Below, piece after piece: positions 18,921 through 27,421 of a stretch of 64,000 nt of DNA. Positions within the stretch are counted from its first letter, which is position 1, and every line of letters begins with the position of its first letter. The notes below the pieces were generated by a model, which ran no database searches, was not told where the DNA came from, and saw only the letters and a list, made by a program, of their open reading frames with translations. The position numbers and the translations under genes are program-made. This stretch comes from Providencia rustigianii DSM 4541 (GTDB lineage: Bacteria > Pseudomonadota > Gammaproteobacteria > Enterobacterales > Enterobacteriaceae): assembly GCF_000156395.1 (NCBI RefSeq), contig NZ_GG703819.1:821935-885934 (forward strand), read 5' to 3'.

Positions 18921-21313
18921 GCCTACTCGATACAGCCAAAAACCTACTCCAAGGTCAAAACCGCTATCGCTTAGAAGTGCAAGGCTGCTCAGATTTACTG
19001 GATGTTGAACATTTTACGGGACGTGAAGCCGCTAGCGATACCTATCGCTACCAAATTACGTTTACCTGTTCCGCCCAAGATCTTTCTGCTCAACAATTAC
19101 TGCGCCGCAATGCCAGCCTGACCTTTTCTGCGCCGATAAATAACGTAATGGGACTCGCCACTCAACCTAGCGTTGCCAAGCGCGTTCATGGCGTAGTGAC
19201 GGATTTCCGTCGCCTCTCTGGCTCTGCGGATGAAGCTCGCTACCAGTTAGTTATCGAGCCTTTTTTTGCGCTACTACGCCATCAAATTCGTACCCACCGT
19301 TTTTTTATTAACCAATCCATTCCTGATGTGGTTGAACAGATTCTGCGTGAGCATAATTTCAAAGGCTGGGAGTTCGAATTTCATCTCGACAAAGCGTACC
19401 CAAAACGCGAGCAAATTAACCAGATTAATGAAAGTGACCGCCAATTTATTGAGCGCTTACTCAGTGAAGTGGGTATTTTCTATCGCTTTGGTTTGCAAGA
19501 TGAAACCCAAACTGAAGTCCTCCATTTTACGGATAGCCAGCGCGGCTATGTGTATGACAAAACCCTGCCATTAAATAGCCCATCTGGGCTGAGCGATAAC
19601 CATGCCGACAGTGTTTGGGGATTATCTTTGCGTCATCAAGTGGTTGAAAGCAGTGTTTTTGCCAAAGACTATAACCACCGACTAGCGGAAGATACTTTGA
19701 TTTCCGCCGTTGCAGACATGACCCGCGGTGATGGAGAGAAAACCAACTACGGGGATGTTTACCACTATAAAGGCCGCCACCTAACCCGTGGGGATAAAAT
19801 TCACCCAGAAACGGAAACGGCTAACTTCTGGGCAAGACTCGACCACGAGCGCTTTTTAGCTCGTCAGACTTTACTGCGCGGGGAAAGTAGCGCAGCAGAC
19901 CTGACCCCATTATTAGTGCTAAGCATTCAAGACAATCCGCTCAGTTCGACGTTACCCAGCGTATTCAAATCACCGATTTTAATTACTCGCCTACGCTTTA
20001 CCGCCAGCCGAGATAAAGCACTAACTGTCCGTTTCGATGCCGTGCCTTACACTGAATCACTGTGCTGGCGTCCTGCACTCAAATCACGCCCTGTCATTGC
20101 CGGAACATTAATGGCACGCGTCACCAGCGTAAAAGACCAGGATATTTATGCTCATCAAGATGAGCATGGTTTTTATTGGGTTAAATTCGATGCAGATCGT
20201 GATGATAAAACTAAGGGTTACGAAAGTATGCCAGTACGTTTGGCAAAACCTTACGCCGGCGATACTTACGGGATGCATTTTCCGCTAATTCAAGGGACTG
20301 AAGTTGCCATTGCCTTCCATGAAGGTGACCCTGACCGCCCGTATATCGCCCACGCACTGCATGATTCCCGCCACCCCGACCATGTTACAGATAAAAATAA
20401 CACCCGCAATGTGATCCGCACACCTGCAAATAACAAGCTGCGCATGGAGGATAAACGCGGGCAAGAGCATATTAAGCTCAGCACTGAGTATGGCGGAAAA
20501 ACCCAGTTAAACTTGGGGCATTTAGTCAACGCCGAACGCGAACAACGTGGTGACGGTTTTGAGCTACGCACCGATAGCTGGGGCGCGATTCGTGCGGGTA
20601 AAGGGTTGTTAATAAGTACTCAAGAGCAAGAAAAAGCGAACGAGCAACAACTCAATATAGATGAAATTAAACGCCAACTTTCTGATGCATTATCTACGGC
20701 TGAATCTTTGTCCTCAATATTAGAACAGGCAAATATCGACTCTTTAGACAACCAAACGCAAGAAGTATTTCTACAACAAAATATTGAACAACTACAAGAG
20801 CCGGTCATTCTTGTCGGCGCACCTGGCGGTATAGCAACTTCCACACCAAAGCACATTCAGCACAGCAGTAATGGCAATCAAATCTATACAGCAGCAGGCA
20901 ATACAGAAATTTCATCATTAAAGCGCATGGTTTTATTTGCCAAGAAAAAGATGGTGTTATTCGCTCATGAGTTAGGCATGAAGTTAGTGAGTGCGGCAGG
21001 CAAGATAGAAATTCAAGCCCAAACAGGTGAAGTCGACATCATTGCACAAAAAGGACTGAATATTACGAGTACCGACGATGAAATTATCATCAGTGCGAAG
21101 AAAAAAATCACACTGCAATCTGGTAGCTCATATATCACCATTGAAGGTTCACAGATAGAGCACGGAACTAGTGGAGACTTCAATGTAAAAAGTTCAAATC
21201 TTCAATATATGGATGCTGCAACGTTGAACATACCGTATCCACAATTTACTGCTTGTGAATCCATGGTTTCAGAAGCTGCTCAACAGGGTTCAGGTATTGT
21301 ACCTCTACGCTAA
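18917..21313 (+). CDS. vgrG: T6SS tip protein VgrG (TssI) with C-terminal extension
   Basis: Trimeric spike at the tip of the Hcp tube. 798 aa. The gp27/gp44-like domain occupies about 1-380 (YRLEVQGCSDLLDVEHFTGREA, HQIRTHRFFINQSIPDVVEQIL). The OB/gp5-like part follows (VKFDADRDDKTKGYESMPVRLAKP, then FPLIQGTEVAIAFHEGDPDRPYI), and then a DUF2345-type beta-repeat region (GMKLVSAAGKIEIQAQTGEVDI). From about residue 565 the DNA turns AT-rich and an inserted helical stretch appears, consistent with a swapped C-terminus that determines which cargo is carried. No recognisable enzymatic toxin domain at the end. Confidence 0.94.
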   Translation: MSLLDTAKNLLQGQNRYRLEVQGCSDLLDVEHFTGREAASDTYRYQITFTCSAQDLSAQQLLRRNASLTFSAPINNVMGLATQPSVAKRVHGVVTDFRRLSGSADEARYQLVIEPFFALLRHQIRTHRFFINQSIPDVVEQILREHNFKGWEFEFHLDKAYPKREQINQINESDRQFIERLLSEVGIFYRFGLQDETQTEVLHFTDSQRGYVYDKTLPLNSPSGLSDNHADSVWGLSLRHQVVESSVFAKDYNHRLAEDTLISAVADMTRGDGEKTNYGDVYHYKGRHLTRGDKIHPETETANFWARLDHERFLARQTLLRGESSAADLTPLLVLSIQDNPLSSTLPSVFKSPILITRLRFTASRDKALTVRFDAVPYTESLCWRPALKSRPVIAGTLMARVTSVKDQDIYAHQDEHGFYWVKFDADRDDKTKGYESMPVRLAKPYAGDTYGMHFPLIQGTEVAIAFHEGDPDRPYIAHALHDSRHPDHVTDKNNTRNVIRTPANNKLRMEDKRGQEHIKLSTEYGGKTQLNLGHLVNAEREQRGDGFELRTDSWGAIRAGKGLLISTQEQEKANEQQLNIDEIKRQLSDALSTAESLSSILEQANIDSLDNQTQEVFLQQNIEQLQEPVILVGAPGGIATSTPKHIQHSSNGNQIYTAAGNTEISSLKRMVLFAKKKMVLFAHELGMKLVSAAGKIEIQAQTGEVDIIAQKGLNITSTDDEIIISAKKKITLQSGSSYITIEGSQIEHGTSGDFNVKSSNLQYMDAATLNIPYPQFTACESMVSEAAQQGSGIVPLR

Positions 21314-21322
21314 GGATATTGT

Positions 21323-22186
21323 ATGATACACTATCTACCCCAACATAAAAATTTCGGTGAGCACCAATTTGCATTAATTGATAAAGCATTTGCTCGTTCA
21401 TTGCTTGATGACTATCCCTCATTAGATATTGTCTCAGCACACTTGGCACCCCAATCACATTTATATCCAGCACTGATATCACTACATGAATTACCCACTT
21501 CAGACTGGGATATGTTCACCACTAGAATAACAGAACAATATCAAGGGCTTTCGACACCTAACATCAACTTATTACTCAGTAGCCCTTTATCAGCAGAATC
21601 ATTGCGCAATGAGCTAGCTAGCCTTCTTTTAATTAATGATGAAAAACAACAAAACTATCTTTTTCGCTACTACGACCCCAGAGTTTTAATTCAATTATCT
21701 TGGATGCTGACCCCTTGGCAGTTGCAAACTTACTTAAAAATGCAAGTGATTCCATCTTGGACATTTTTTATTGATAAACAATGGTATACGTTAAATTTTC
21801 AAGAAAAAGTACCCTATATCAAAAATGACCCTATTAATTTGCCGTTAGAACAAATTAATAGGATTGGTTTAATTAACCAAGTGTTAGAGCAAGTACCTAT
21901 TACAAAAAACTTAGACGAAAAAATTAGACTTAGCCGACACATTGATGAATTGCTATTGATCGCATCCAATTGTGGCTTGGTTATAAATAAAGATATAAAT
22001 ATTTTTGTACAGCAAGGCATCAAGCAACAATGTGCTTTTTGGTTACATCATGATGTTCAAGCCGTATTAAAAGTTGCTGCTCATAATCCTGAATATTACC
22101 ATCGTACAACCTCCAATTGGAATGAAAAGCGCTGGCAAGAAATAAAAGCCAATGCTCCCACGTTAATAACGTCTAAAGGAATCTAG
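21323..22186 (+). CDS. DUF4123 T6SS effector chaperone
   Basis: 287-aa cytoplasmic protein of the DUF4123 (Tap/Tec) adaptor family, which loads a cognate effector onto VgrG. The diagnostic LFRYYDPRVLIQLSWMLTP lies at about residues 113-131, after an N-terminal half with LYPALISLHEL. It sits exactly where such adaptors sit, between vgrG and the effector gene. The effector ATG follows 2 bp after its stop. AT-rich relative to clpV and most of vgrG. Confidence 0.87.
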   Translation: MIHYLPQHKNFGEHQFALIDKAFARSLLDDYPSLDIVSAHLAPQSHLYPALISLHELPTSDWDMFTTRITEQYQGLSTPNINLLLSSPLSAESLRNELASLLLINDEKQQNYLFRYYDPRVLIQLSWMLTPWQLQTYLKMQVIPSWTFFIDKQWYTLNFQEKVPYIKNDPINLPLEQINRIGLINQVLEQVPITKNLDEKIRLSRHIDELLLIASNCGLVINKDINIFVQQGIKQQCAFWLHHDVQAVLKVAAHNPEYYHRTTSNWNEKRWQEIKANAPTLITSKGI

Positions 22187-22188
22187 AT

Positions 22189-24834
22189 ATGAAAGATAAA
22201 AATGAGTCGCAAGGTTGCAGTTTTTGCATTCGACGTGGATTTCCCATTTTATTAGCTCGCCCTGCTATTATGTCTCAGCATGACATTCTCCCTGTTATGC
22301 CTAAAAGTATTCATGTCCCCGTTGAAGCCCAAGGGGAAACTGCGTATACCTTGCGGTTATTGCGCTCTGGCTACTTAAATATTTGGGATGAATTAGGTAA
22401 CTCATGGATTAATTATTATATTACTGACGGTGGGTTTTATTACCCGATTCCCGAAAGTGGTGAAGCACCTGACGATGTTATATCTGGTGAAACTAAACCT
22501 TGTGTAAATAATCCTGAGGAGCTGGCAAAAGCCTCTTTAATTACCCTGCCGATAATGCCTAGTGGCATGAAAAATGGTTTATTTTGGTTTGCATGGTCGG
22601 AAGTGAAATGGACAGAATCCATTCGAAAACAATTCAAAGATAAAAGCCACCGAGAGCAGTATATGCAGCCCTTTGATATGGATGCATGGCTAAATAGCCA
22701 AAATACTGAGCAAACCTTGCCATTAGCACAACTTGAGAATACGATTGCGGAATACCACCAACATGCCCAAAAAAGTCAAATGCGTGGCTGGTCTACCTCA
22801 CTATTATCCCGAGCGCTTGATGGATTTATCACCTATTCTTATCGAATTCAAACACAGATATTTATACCAACAGCCTCGGGGAATAAAATTGAAACTGTCG
22901 TTCAGAGCCCAGATGACCAATTGGATCCTCGTGGTGCTGTCTTTGTACTTCAAGATCCAACGGGAATTTTAAAAGACCTCCCGACATTAATTCAGTATGA
23001 ACTAGATAGAAATGTCTATAACCGACCAGATATTGAGCGAAAGGTAGCACTCTATGGAGCTATATCTGGCTTGAAGGCGGGTATGAGAACAGACTTTGAA
23101 AGAGCTTATACCGCAGAAACAGAGTTTAATGATAAGCGCGCTAGAGGAGGGGTTTTTGAGTACCTTCATGTCAGAAACAAACCCGCTGTTGAAACAATAT
23201 ATACTCCAGTTCGCGATCAACACATGTCAGCAGCTGCCGATGCCAACTGGGCAAAATATCAGCAGTATTATTATGCTGATGCCGTTGATGATTTTAGACT
23301 TAAATTCCAAAAAATATTAACCGAATATAATCAGCGAGTTGTCAGCCCCCGAACAAAACTCTATTTGGATTGGTTTCAATCTTCAACACTACAACACTAT
23401 TTTCAACAATACTTTGACCCTAATGATTTGTTAAGCGGCATTGCTTACACAGCCATTGTTAGCTACTGCATCACGAATATGTCGGACAAAAAAGGCAGCA
23501 TGGATTTTTTCCATCAGTCACTATTAAATAGCTTGTCTGATCCTAGTAATATTCTGGGAAGAGCTTTAGTACTTAATCAAGCAGTTTTAGCGGAGAAAAT
23601 TAATGAAGCAACAGCACAGCAATCAATTGAAGTGCTTGAGTTACCATGGTCTACCATCGACAAAAATATTTCCGTCAGCAAAATTACATTGCCTTGGTCT
23701 GGGCTAGCCGATGCTTTTGCAAAAGTGATAGAGCCTCAGAGTTTAGCATCGCAATCAGTCATAGCAATCTATTTAGGTCGGCTAGCCACCAGCACAATGA
23801 AAGCATTTGATAGCACCATCAGCTCCCCTAAAGTTTATGCTTTTGCTGTCGCAATAGCTGCATTTCAAAATAAAGAAATTGTACGAATTCATAAAAAGGC
23901 AAAATTTGGCCATTTTGCTAAAAAAGTGTCAGACGCCTTGATTCGATTAAGTGATAACAACAACGCATTAAACGAATCTGAAATTAATCGGCTTGTCCAC
24001 GAAGAGTTGAAGCGTTTACGGGTTTCAGGTTTACCGATGAACAAAAATAAAATCTTGGATTATTGGGTTGATATTGATACTAGAGAGCTTGACCGAGTAA
24101 AACAGCTTCCCCCGAAACAACAAGAGAGGGCTTTAACTAAACTCTTACGACTATTCAGTGAAACCGAAGCAATAAATTACGCCCAATATCGCACCAGTAT
24201 GACCTCTGGGACAGGAAAATCCGCTATGGTTGTCAGCGCTGGTGGGTTATCAGTAATTTTACAAAGCTTAGCCTTGTTCCATTCCGCCGATTTAAGTGAC
24301 AAGAAAACGCTTTCTGAAGATCAATTTGAAGCACATAGCCGTTTCTTGTCAGGCGTTGCTGGTATCATCAGTGGCACTATCGGTGTATTGGATGAAAGTG
24401 TTCAACGATTTGTGCTATTACGAAGCTTCAAGAATATCACGGCATATAACACCCTTAAAACATTTGGAGTGCGTGTAGGTGTAGGGGCAGGGATAGTAGC
24501 TATTGCGTTTGATATTTTTCATCTGTTTGATGAAGTTGGTAAAAAAAATTATGGCCTCGCTTTTGCTTATTTTCTTTCTGGAGCAAGTGGTATATGGCTT
24601 ATTCTTGCTGCACTTGTTTCAACAATACCCGTTTTTGGCACCGTGATTGCCGTACTCATCGCATTAGGAACCGCTATTTTTATCGCGTATGAAGGACAGG
24701 ACAATATTCAAAAATGGTTAGAGAAATGCTGGTGGCGACGAGTCCCCAAACATATCCCTGTAGACAAGTGGCCCGAAATTTATCCCTCTATGTGGATGGA
24801 AATGGAACAGTTTAAACGCGCAATAGGACAATAA
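22189..24834 (+). CDS. VasX-like T6SS effector, predicted pore-forming
   Basis: 881 aa. The N-terminal region (CSFCIRRGFPILLARPAIMS, then TAYTLRLLRSGYLNIWDE and GGFYYPIP) matches the VasX / BTH_I2691-type effector N-terminus. The C-terminal third (from about residue 671) is dominated by hydrophobic segments at about 676-695, 722-738, 763-778 and 788-835, as expected for a colicin-like membrane-permeabilising toxin. Context fits: a DUF4123 chaperone before it and a membrane protein after it, each within 2 bp. The family assignment is from memory of motifs. Pore formation is inferred from topology. Confidence 0.82.
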   Translation: MKDKNESQGCSFCIRRGFPILLARPAIMSQHDILPVMPKSIHVPVEAQGETAYTLRLLRSGYLNIWDELGNSWINYYITDGGFYYPIPESGEAPDDVISGETKPCVNNPEELAKASLITLPIMPSGMKNGLFWFAWSEVKWTESIRKQFKDKSHREQYMQPFDMDAWLNSQNTEQTLPLAQLENTIAEYHQHAQKSQMRGWSTSLLSRALDGFITYSYRIQTQIFIPTASGNKIETVVQSPDDQLDPRGAVFVLQDPTGILKDLPTLIQYELDRNVYNRPDIERKVALYGAISGLKAGMRTDFERAYTAETEFNDKRARGGVFEYLHVRNKPAVETIYTPVRDQHMSAAADANWAKYQQYYYADAVDDFRLKFQKILTEYNQRVVSPRTKLYLDWFQSSTLQHYFQQYFDPNDLLSGIAYTAIVSYCITNMSDKKGSMDFFHQSLLNSLSDPSNILGRALVLNQAVLAEKINEATAQQSIEVLELPWSTIDKNISVSKITLPWSGLADAFAKVIEPQSLASQSVIAIYLGRLATSTMKAFDSTISSPKVYAFAVAIAAFQNKEIVRIHKKAKFGHFAKKVSDALIRLSDNNNALNESEINRLVHEELKRLRVSGLPMNKNKILDYWVDIDTRELDRVKQLPPKQQERALTKLLRLFSETEAINYAQYRTSMTSGTGKSAMVVSAGGLSVILQSLALFHSADLSDKKTLSEDQFEAHSRFLSGVAGIISGTIGVLDESVQRFVLLRSFKNITAYNTLKTFGVRVGVGAGIVAIAFDIFHLFDEVGKKNYGLAFAYFLSGASGIWLILAALVSTIPVFGTVIAVLIALGTAIFIAYEGQDNIQKWLEKCWWRRVPKHIPVDKWPEIYPSMWMEMEQFKRAIGQ

Positions 24835-24836
24835 AT

Positions 24837-25784
24837 ATGGATTATTACGGATTATTTCCACAATTTAAAATCAATAGACCATTAAATGAAAGTGAATTTA
24901 CAGGAAAATTAGAGCAAAAAACACGAATCAATATCGATACGAAACAACTCATGCCGGATTTAAAAGTTATTACGATAAATTCTAATTACTTGGAAATGGT
25001 AGATAAATTTTATTCTTCCAAGGGATTATTATCACTTGTTGCTTTCTTCGGTTGTTTATTTTTTTTGGGTACACCATTCGGATTAATTTTTAGTACAATC
25101 ATTCAGTCACAATATGCAATTGACCATATTTTATTCATGCTAGCGATAACCTTGATTGCAAGTCCAATGGGTCTTTGGATGCTATTCTTATTAAAAAAAG
25201 AATGGCTCGCATGGACTCATTACCCTATTCGGTTTGATCGTAAAAACCAGTTGGTACACGCTACACGTATTGATGGCTCTATCTTTACTACCCCATGGCA
25301 AAACGTGTTTTTCACGACAGGACTAAATCATCGCAAAGAAATCGGCAAGGATTATTATATTAGTGGGCATGTATTGGCGGATGATGGCATCACGATTATC
25401 GATACCTTTTGTCTACCTTCATCACATAGCAATCTTGAAGAACTGAAAGCCCATTGGGAATTTGTGCGTCGTTATATGGAAGAAGGTCCACAAGGTATGA
25501 AAGAACGCATTCCTTTTTGTTTACCAATAGCAAATAAAAAAGAGAGTTTTGGATTTACCTTCTTCTACTCCATGACACAACATAATGGTACACCTGTGAT
25601 CCTGTTTCCTATTACAGTACCGTTAGCCTTTTTATTTGCGTTACCTCGCTATATCGCAATTTTAACCAGCCGTCGTCCTATCTGGCCTGAGTCTATCCAA
25701 GCTCAATGCCCGATAGAAAAGGATGACCCATATATTCTTAATGCATCGATGAACCCCAAAAATCTTTGGAAAACCTTTTTTTAA
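24837..25784 (+). CDS. DUF6708-type membrane protein, candidate immunity protein
   Basis: 315-aa protein with two close membrane segments (about 63-88 and 96-119) and a third near residues 245-268. Between them is a soluble part with YPIRFDRKNQLVHATRIDGSIFTTPWQNVFF, a pattern I associate with DUF6708 proteins found beside T6SS effectors. Starts 2 bp after the effector stop. An inner-membrane protein adjacent to a predicted pore-former is the usual arrangement for immunity. No direct evidence of neutralisation. Terminal operon partner PAAR starts after a 105-bp gap. Confidence 0.65.
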   Translation: MDYYGLFPQFKINRPLNESEFTGKLEQKTRINIDTKQLMPDLKVITINSNYLEMVDKFYSSKGLLSLVAFFGCLFFLGTPFGLIFSTIIQSQYAIDHILFMLAITLIASPMGLWMLFLLKKEWLAWTHYPIRFDRKNQLVHATRIDGSIFTTPWQNVFFTTGLNHRKEIGKDYYISGHVLADDGITIIDTFCLPSSHSNLEELKAHWEFVRRYMEEGPQGMKERIPFCLPIANKKESFGFTFFYSMTQHNGTPVILFPITVPLAFLFALPRYIAILTSRRPIWPESIQAQCPIEKDDPYILNASMNPKNLWKTFF

Positions 25785-25889
25785 TTATTATGAATGGAAT
25801 TACATTTATTATTTAATTCCATTTTAACGTATGTTTTCTTTAAAGCCGTACCTATCAGCTTCCCATACTAAATGTAAAGGACTTTTATC

Positions 25890-26156
25890 ATGAAAGGTAT
25901 TATTCGTATTGGTGATAAAAATACAAGTGGTGGACAAGTATTATCAGGTTCTTCATCAATGGTTTTTAACGGTATTGGTGTCGCCCGCTTAGGTGATCCC
26001 GTATCATGTCCTAAAAAAGGGCATAATAATGTAGTGATTTCCCAAGGACATCCAACATTTTTAGATAATGGCTTACCTGTTGCATTTGATGGACATAAGT
26101 GTAGCTGTGGCTGCACATTGATTTCCTCTCTTCCGAATGCCAAAGCGAGCCTCTAA
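25890..26156 (+). CDS. PAAR domain protein (T6SS spike tip)
   Basis: 88-aa stand-alone PAAR protein that caps the VgrG spike. Contains the family pattern IRIGDKNTSGGQVLSGS, GVARLGDPVSCP, GHPTFLDNGLPVAFDGHKCSCGC with His/Cys residues for metal binding. AGGA lies before the ATG. No C-terminal toxin extension, so it is a structural tip rather than an evolved PAAR effector. The following membrane gene begins within a few bases of its stop. Confidence 0.92.
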   Translation: MKGIIRIGDKNTSGGQVLSGSSSMVFNGIGVARLGDPVSCPKKGHNNVVISQGHPTFLDNGLPVAFDGHKCSCGCTLISSLPNAKASL

Positions 26157-26160
26157 ACTG

Positions 26161-26256
26161 ATGCCTGTTGATTTATTATCACTACCGCCAAAAGCAAAAC
26201 GTCAAGATTTTCCATCAATTAAACGATGGGGCATTTTTTTGTTTTACTATCATTAG
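26161..26256 (+). pseudogene. N-terminal fragment of a frameshifted T6SS membrane gene
   Basis: A 31-codon frame starting MPVDLLSLPPKAKRQDFPSI opens 4 bp after the PAAR stop and ends TAG at 26254-26256. Adding one T to the seven-T run at 26234-26240 joins it to the next frame as RWGIFFVLLSLVIYISHG, a smooth lead into a membrane segment. It is therefore probably the true 5' end of the gene below. Confidence 0.6.
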
Positions 26257-27362
26257 TCATTTATATTTCACATGGATTTTTAGTTTCCCAGTTGTTAATA
26301 GAAAAAATACCAGAGTTTAATTTACTCATTTTCACCATCATAATTTGGCTAGGTTTATATTCTGTTAGATATATATTTTTTCTTTTTAATAAATGGGCTG
26401 CTGATGGATGGGATACGCAAAGACAAATAGACAAAGATAAAAGAATATCGATAGGCCAAAGAAGAGTTACACTTTTAGCACAAGCCATGATTCTTCCTCA
26501 CATAACAAACTGCAAAGATTTATCAACACAAATAATTACTAGTAAAATATCTCTTTTGCCTCCTAACCTAGTCAACGGTAAAGCAAGTTATTGTGCTCAG
26601 TTCATTGATAGCAACGCATCAGATGTAGAAAGAGTTATCAATAGAATTAAAGCGTTAGTTAGTGAGCCATCAATGCTAACCGCAATCAAATATCTATCTG
26701 ACAATGTATCATTAAATATTTTAGTTTCGATTGGTGAAAGTATCATTCTAAGTGAAAATGATACTAAACAAATTAATCAAGAAATTTCTCAATTACTCGA
26801 AAGACCATTCAGCATTAATTATAAAAAATATATCCCAATTAGTATTATAGATAACTGGTTAGATAAAGCTGATGATTTTGAATACTTACTCACTATAAAC
26901 CTTTACCAGATTAAGCAACCTATTGATAAATACACAGAGGTTAGTGTGGCTCATTTATTATCATCACCTAAAAAAACGCAAAAAAAATATATCGCTTTTA
27001 TTCACCGACCTGAGTCTATATCCCAATATAAGGACAATACATTGGATTTAAATAAATCCATTAATAATGCCCTCCTTTGGGGGAATGTCGAAATAACTAA
27101 AGTAAAGTCTATTTTCCTTAACACTTTTTCAATCAGTAATCTGGATGATACTAGAAAAGAAGTTCTATTTACCGAGAGTGGAGGAAAAATCCCTTTATAT
27201 AGCATTGATAATATTATTGGCTGTACTCAGCACGTCTCACCTTGGGTTAACCTTTATATTAGTACCTCATGTTTAATAAAAACCGAAGCTGCCCAACTTG
27301 CGATTACACGCCAAAACAATGAAATATTTGTTTGGACAGTTACCCCGCCAATCGGAATTTAA
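26226..27362 (+). CDS. T6SS-cluster membrane protein of unknown function
   Basis: 378 aa as an open frame from ATG 26226. Two membrane segments lie at about 4-25 and 33-55, followed by an approximately 320-residue soluble part with no motif I recognise (WAADGWDTQRQIDKDKRIS after the second helix, ending VWTVTPPIGI). The ATG has no ribosome binding site. The gene more likely starts at 26161 and is split by a frameshift in a T run; the joined product would be 400 aa. Between PAAR and tssM, it could be immunity-, chaperone- or membrane-complex-related. I do not assign a function. Strongly AT-rich. Confidence 0.6.
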   Translation: MGHFFVLLSLVIYISHGFLVSQLLIEKIPEFNLLIFTIIIWLGLYSVRYIFFLFNKWAADGWDTQRQIDKDKRISIGQRRVTLLAQAMILPHITNCKDLSTQIITSKISLLPPNLVNGKASYCAQFIDSNASDVERVINRIKALVSEPSMLTAIKYLSDNVSLNILVSIGESIILSENDTKQINQEISQLLERPFSINYKKYIPISIIDNWLDKADDFEYLLTINLYQIKQPIDKYTEVSVAHLLSSPKKTQKKYIAFIHRPESISQYKDNTLDLNKSINNALLWGNVEITKVKSIFLNTFSISNLDDTRKEVLFTESGGKIPLYSIDNIIGCTQHVSPWVNLYISTSCLIKTEAAQLAITRQNNEIFVWTVTPPIGI

Positions 27363-27421
27363 TACTTCATTACATTGAAACACATTAATTACTTTATTTT
27401 CATCGTATCTGGAGCCAAGAT

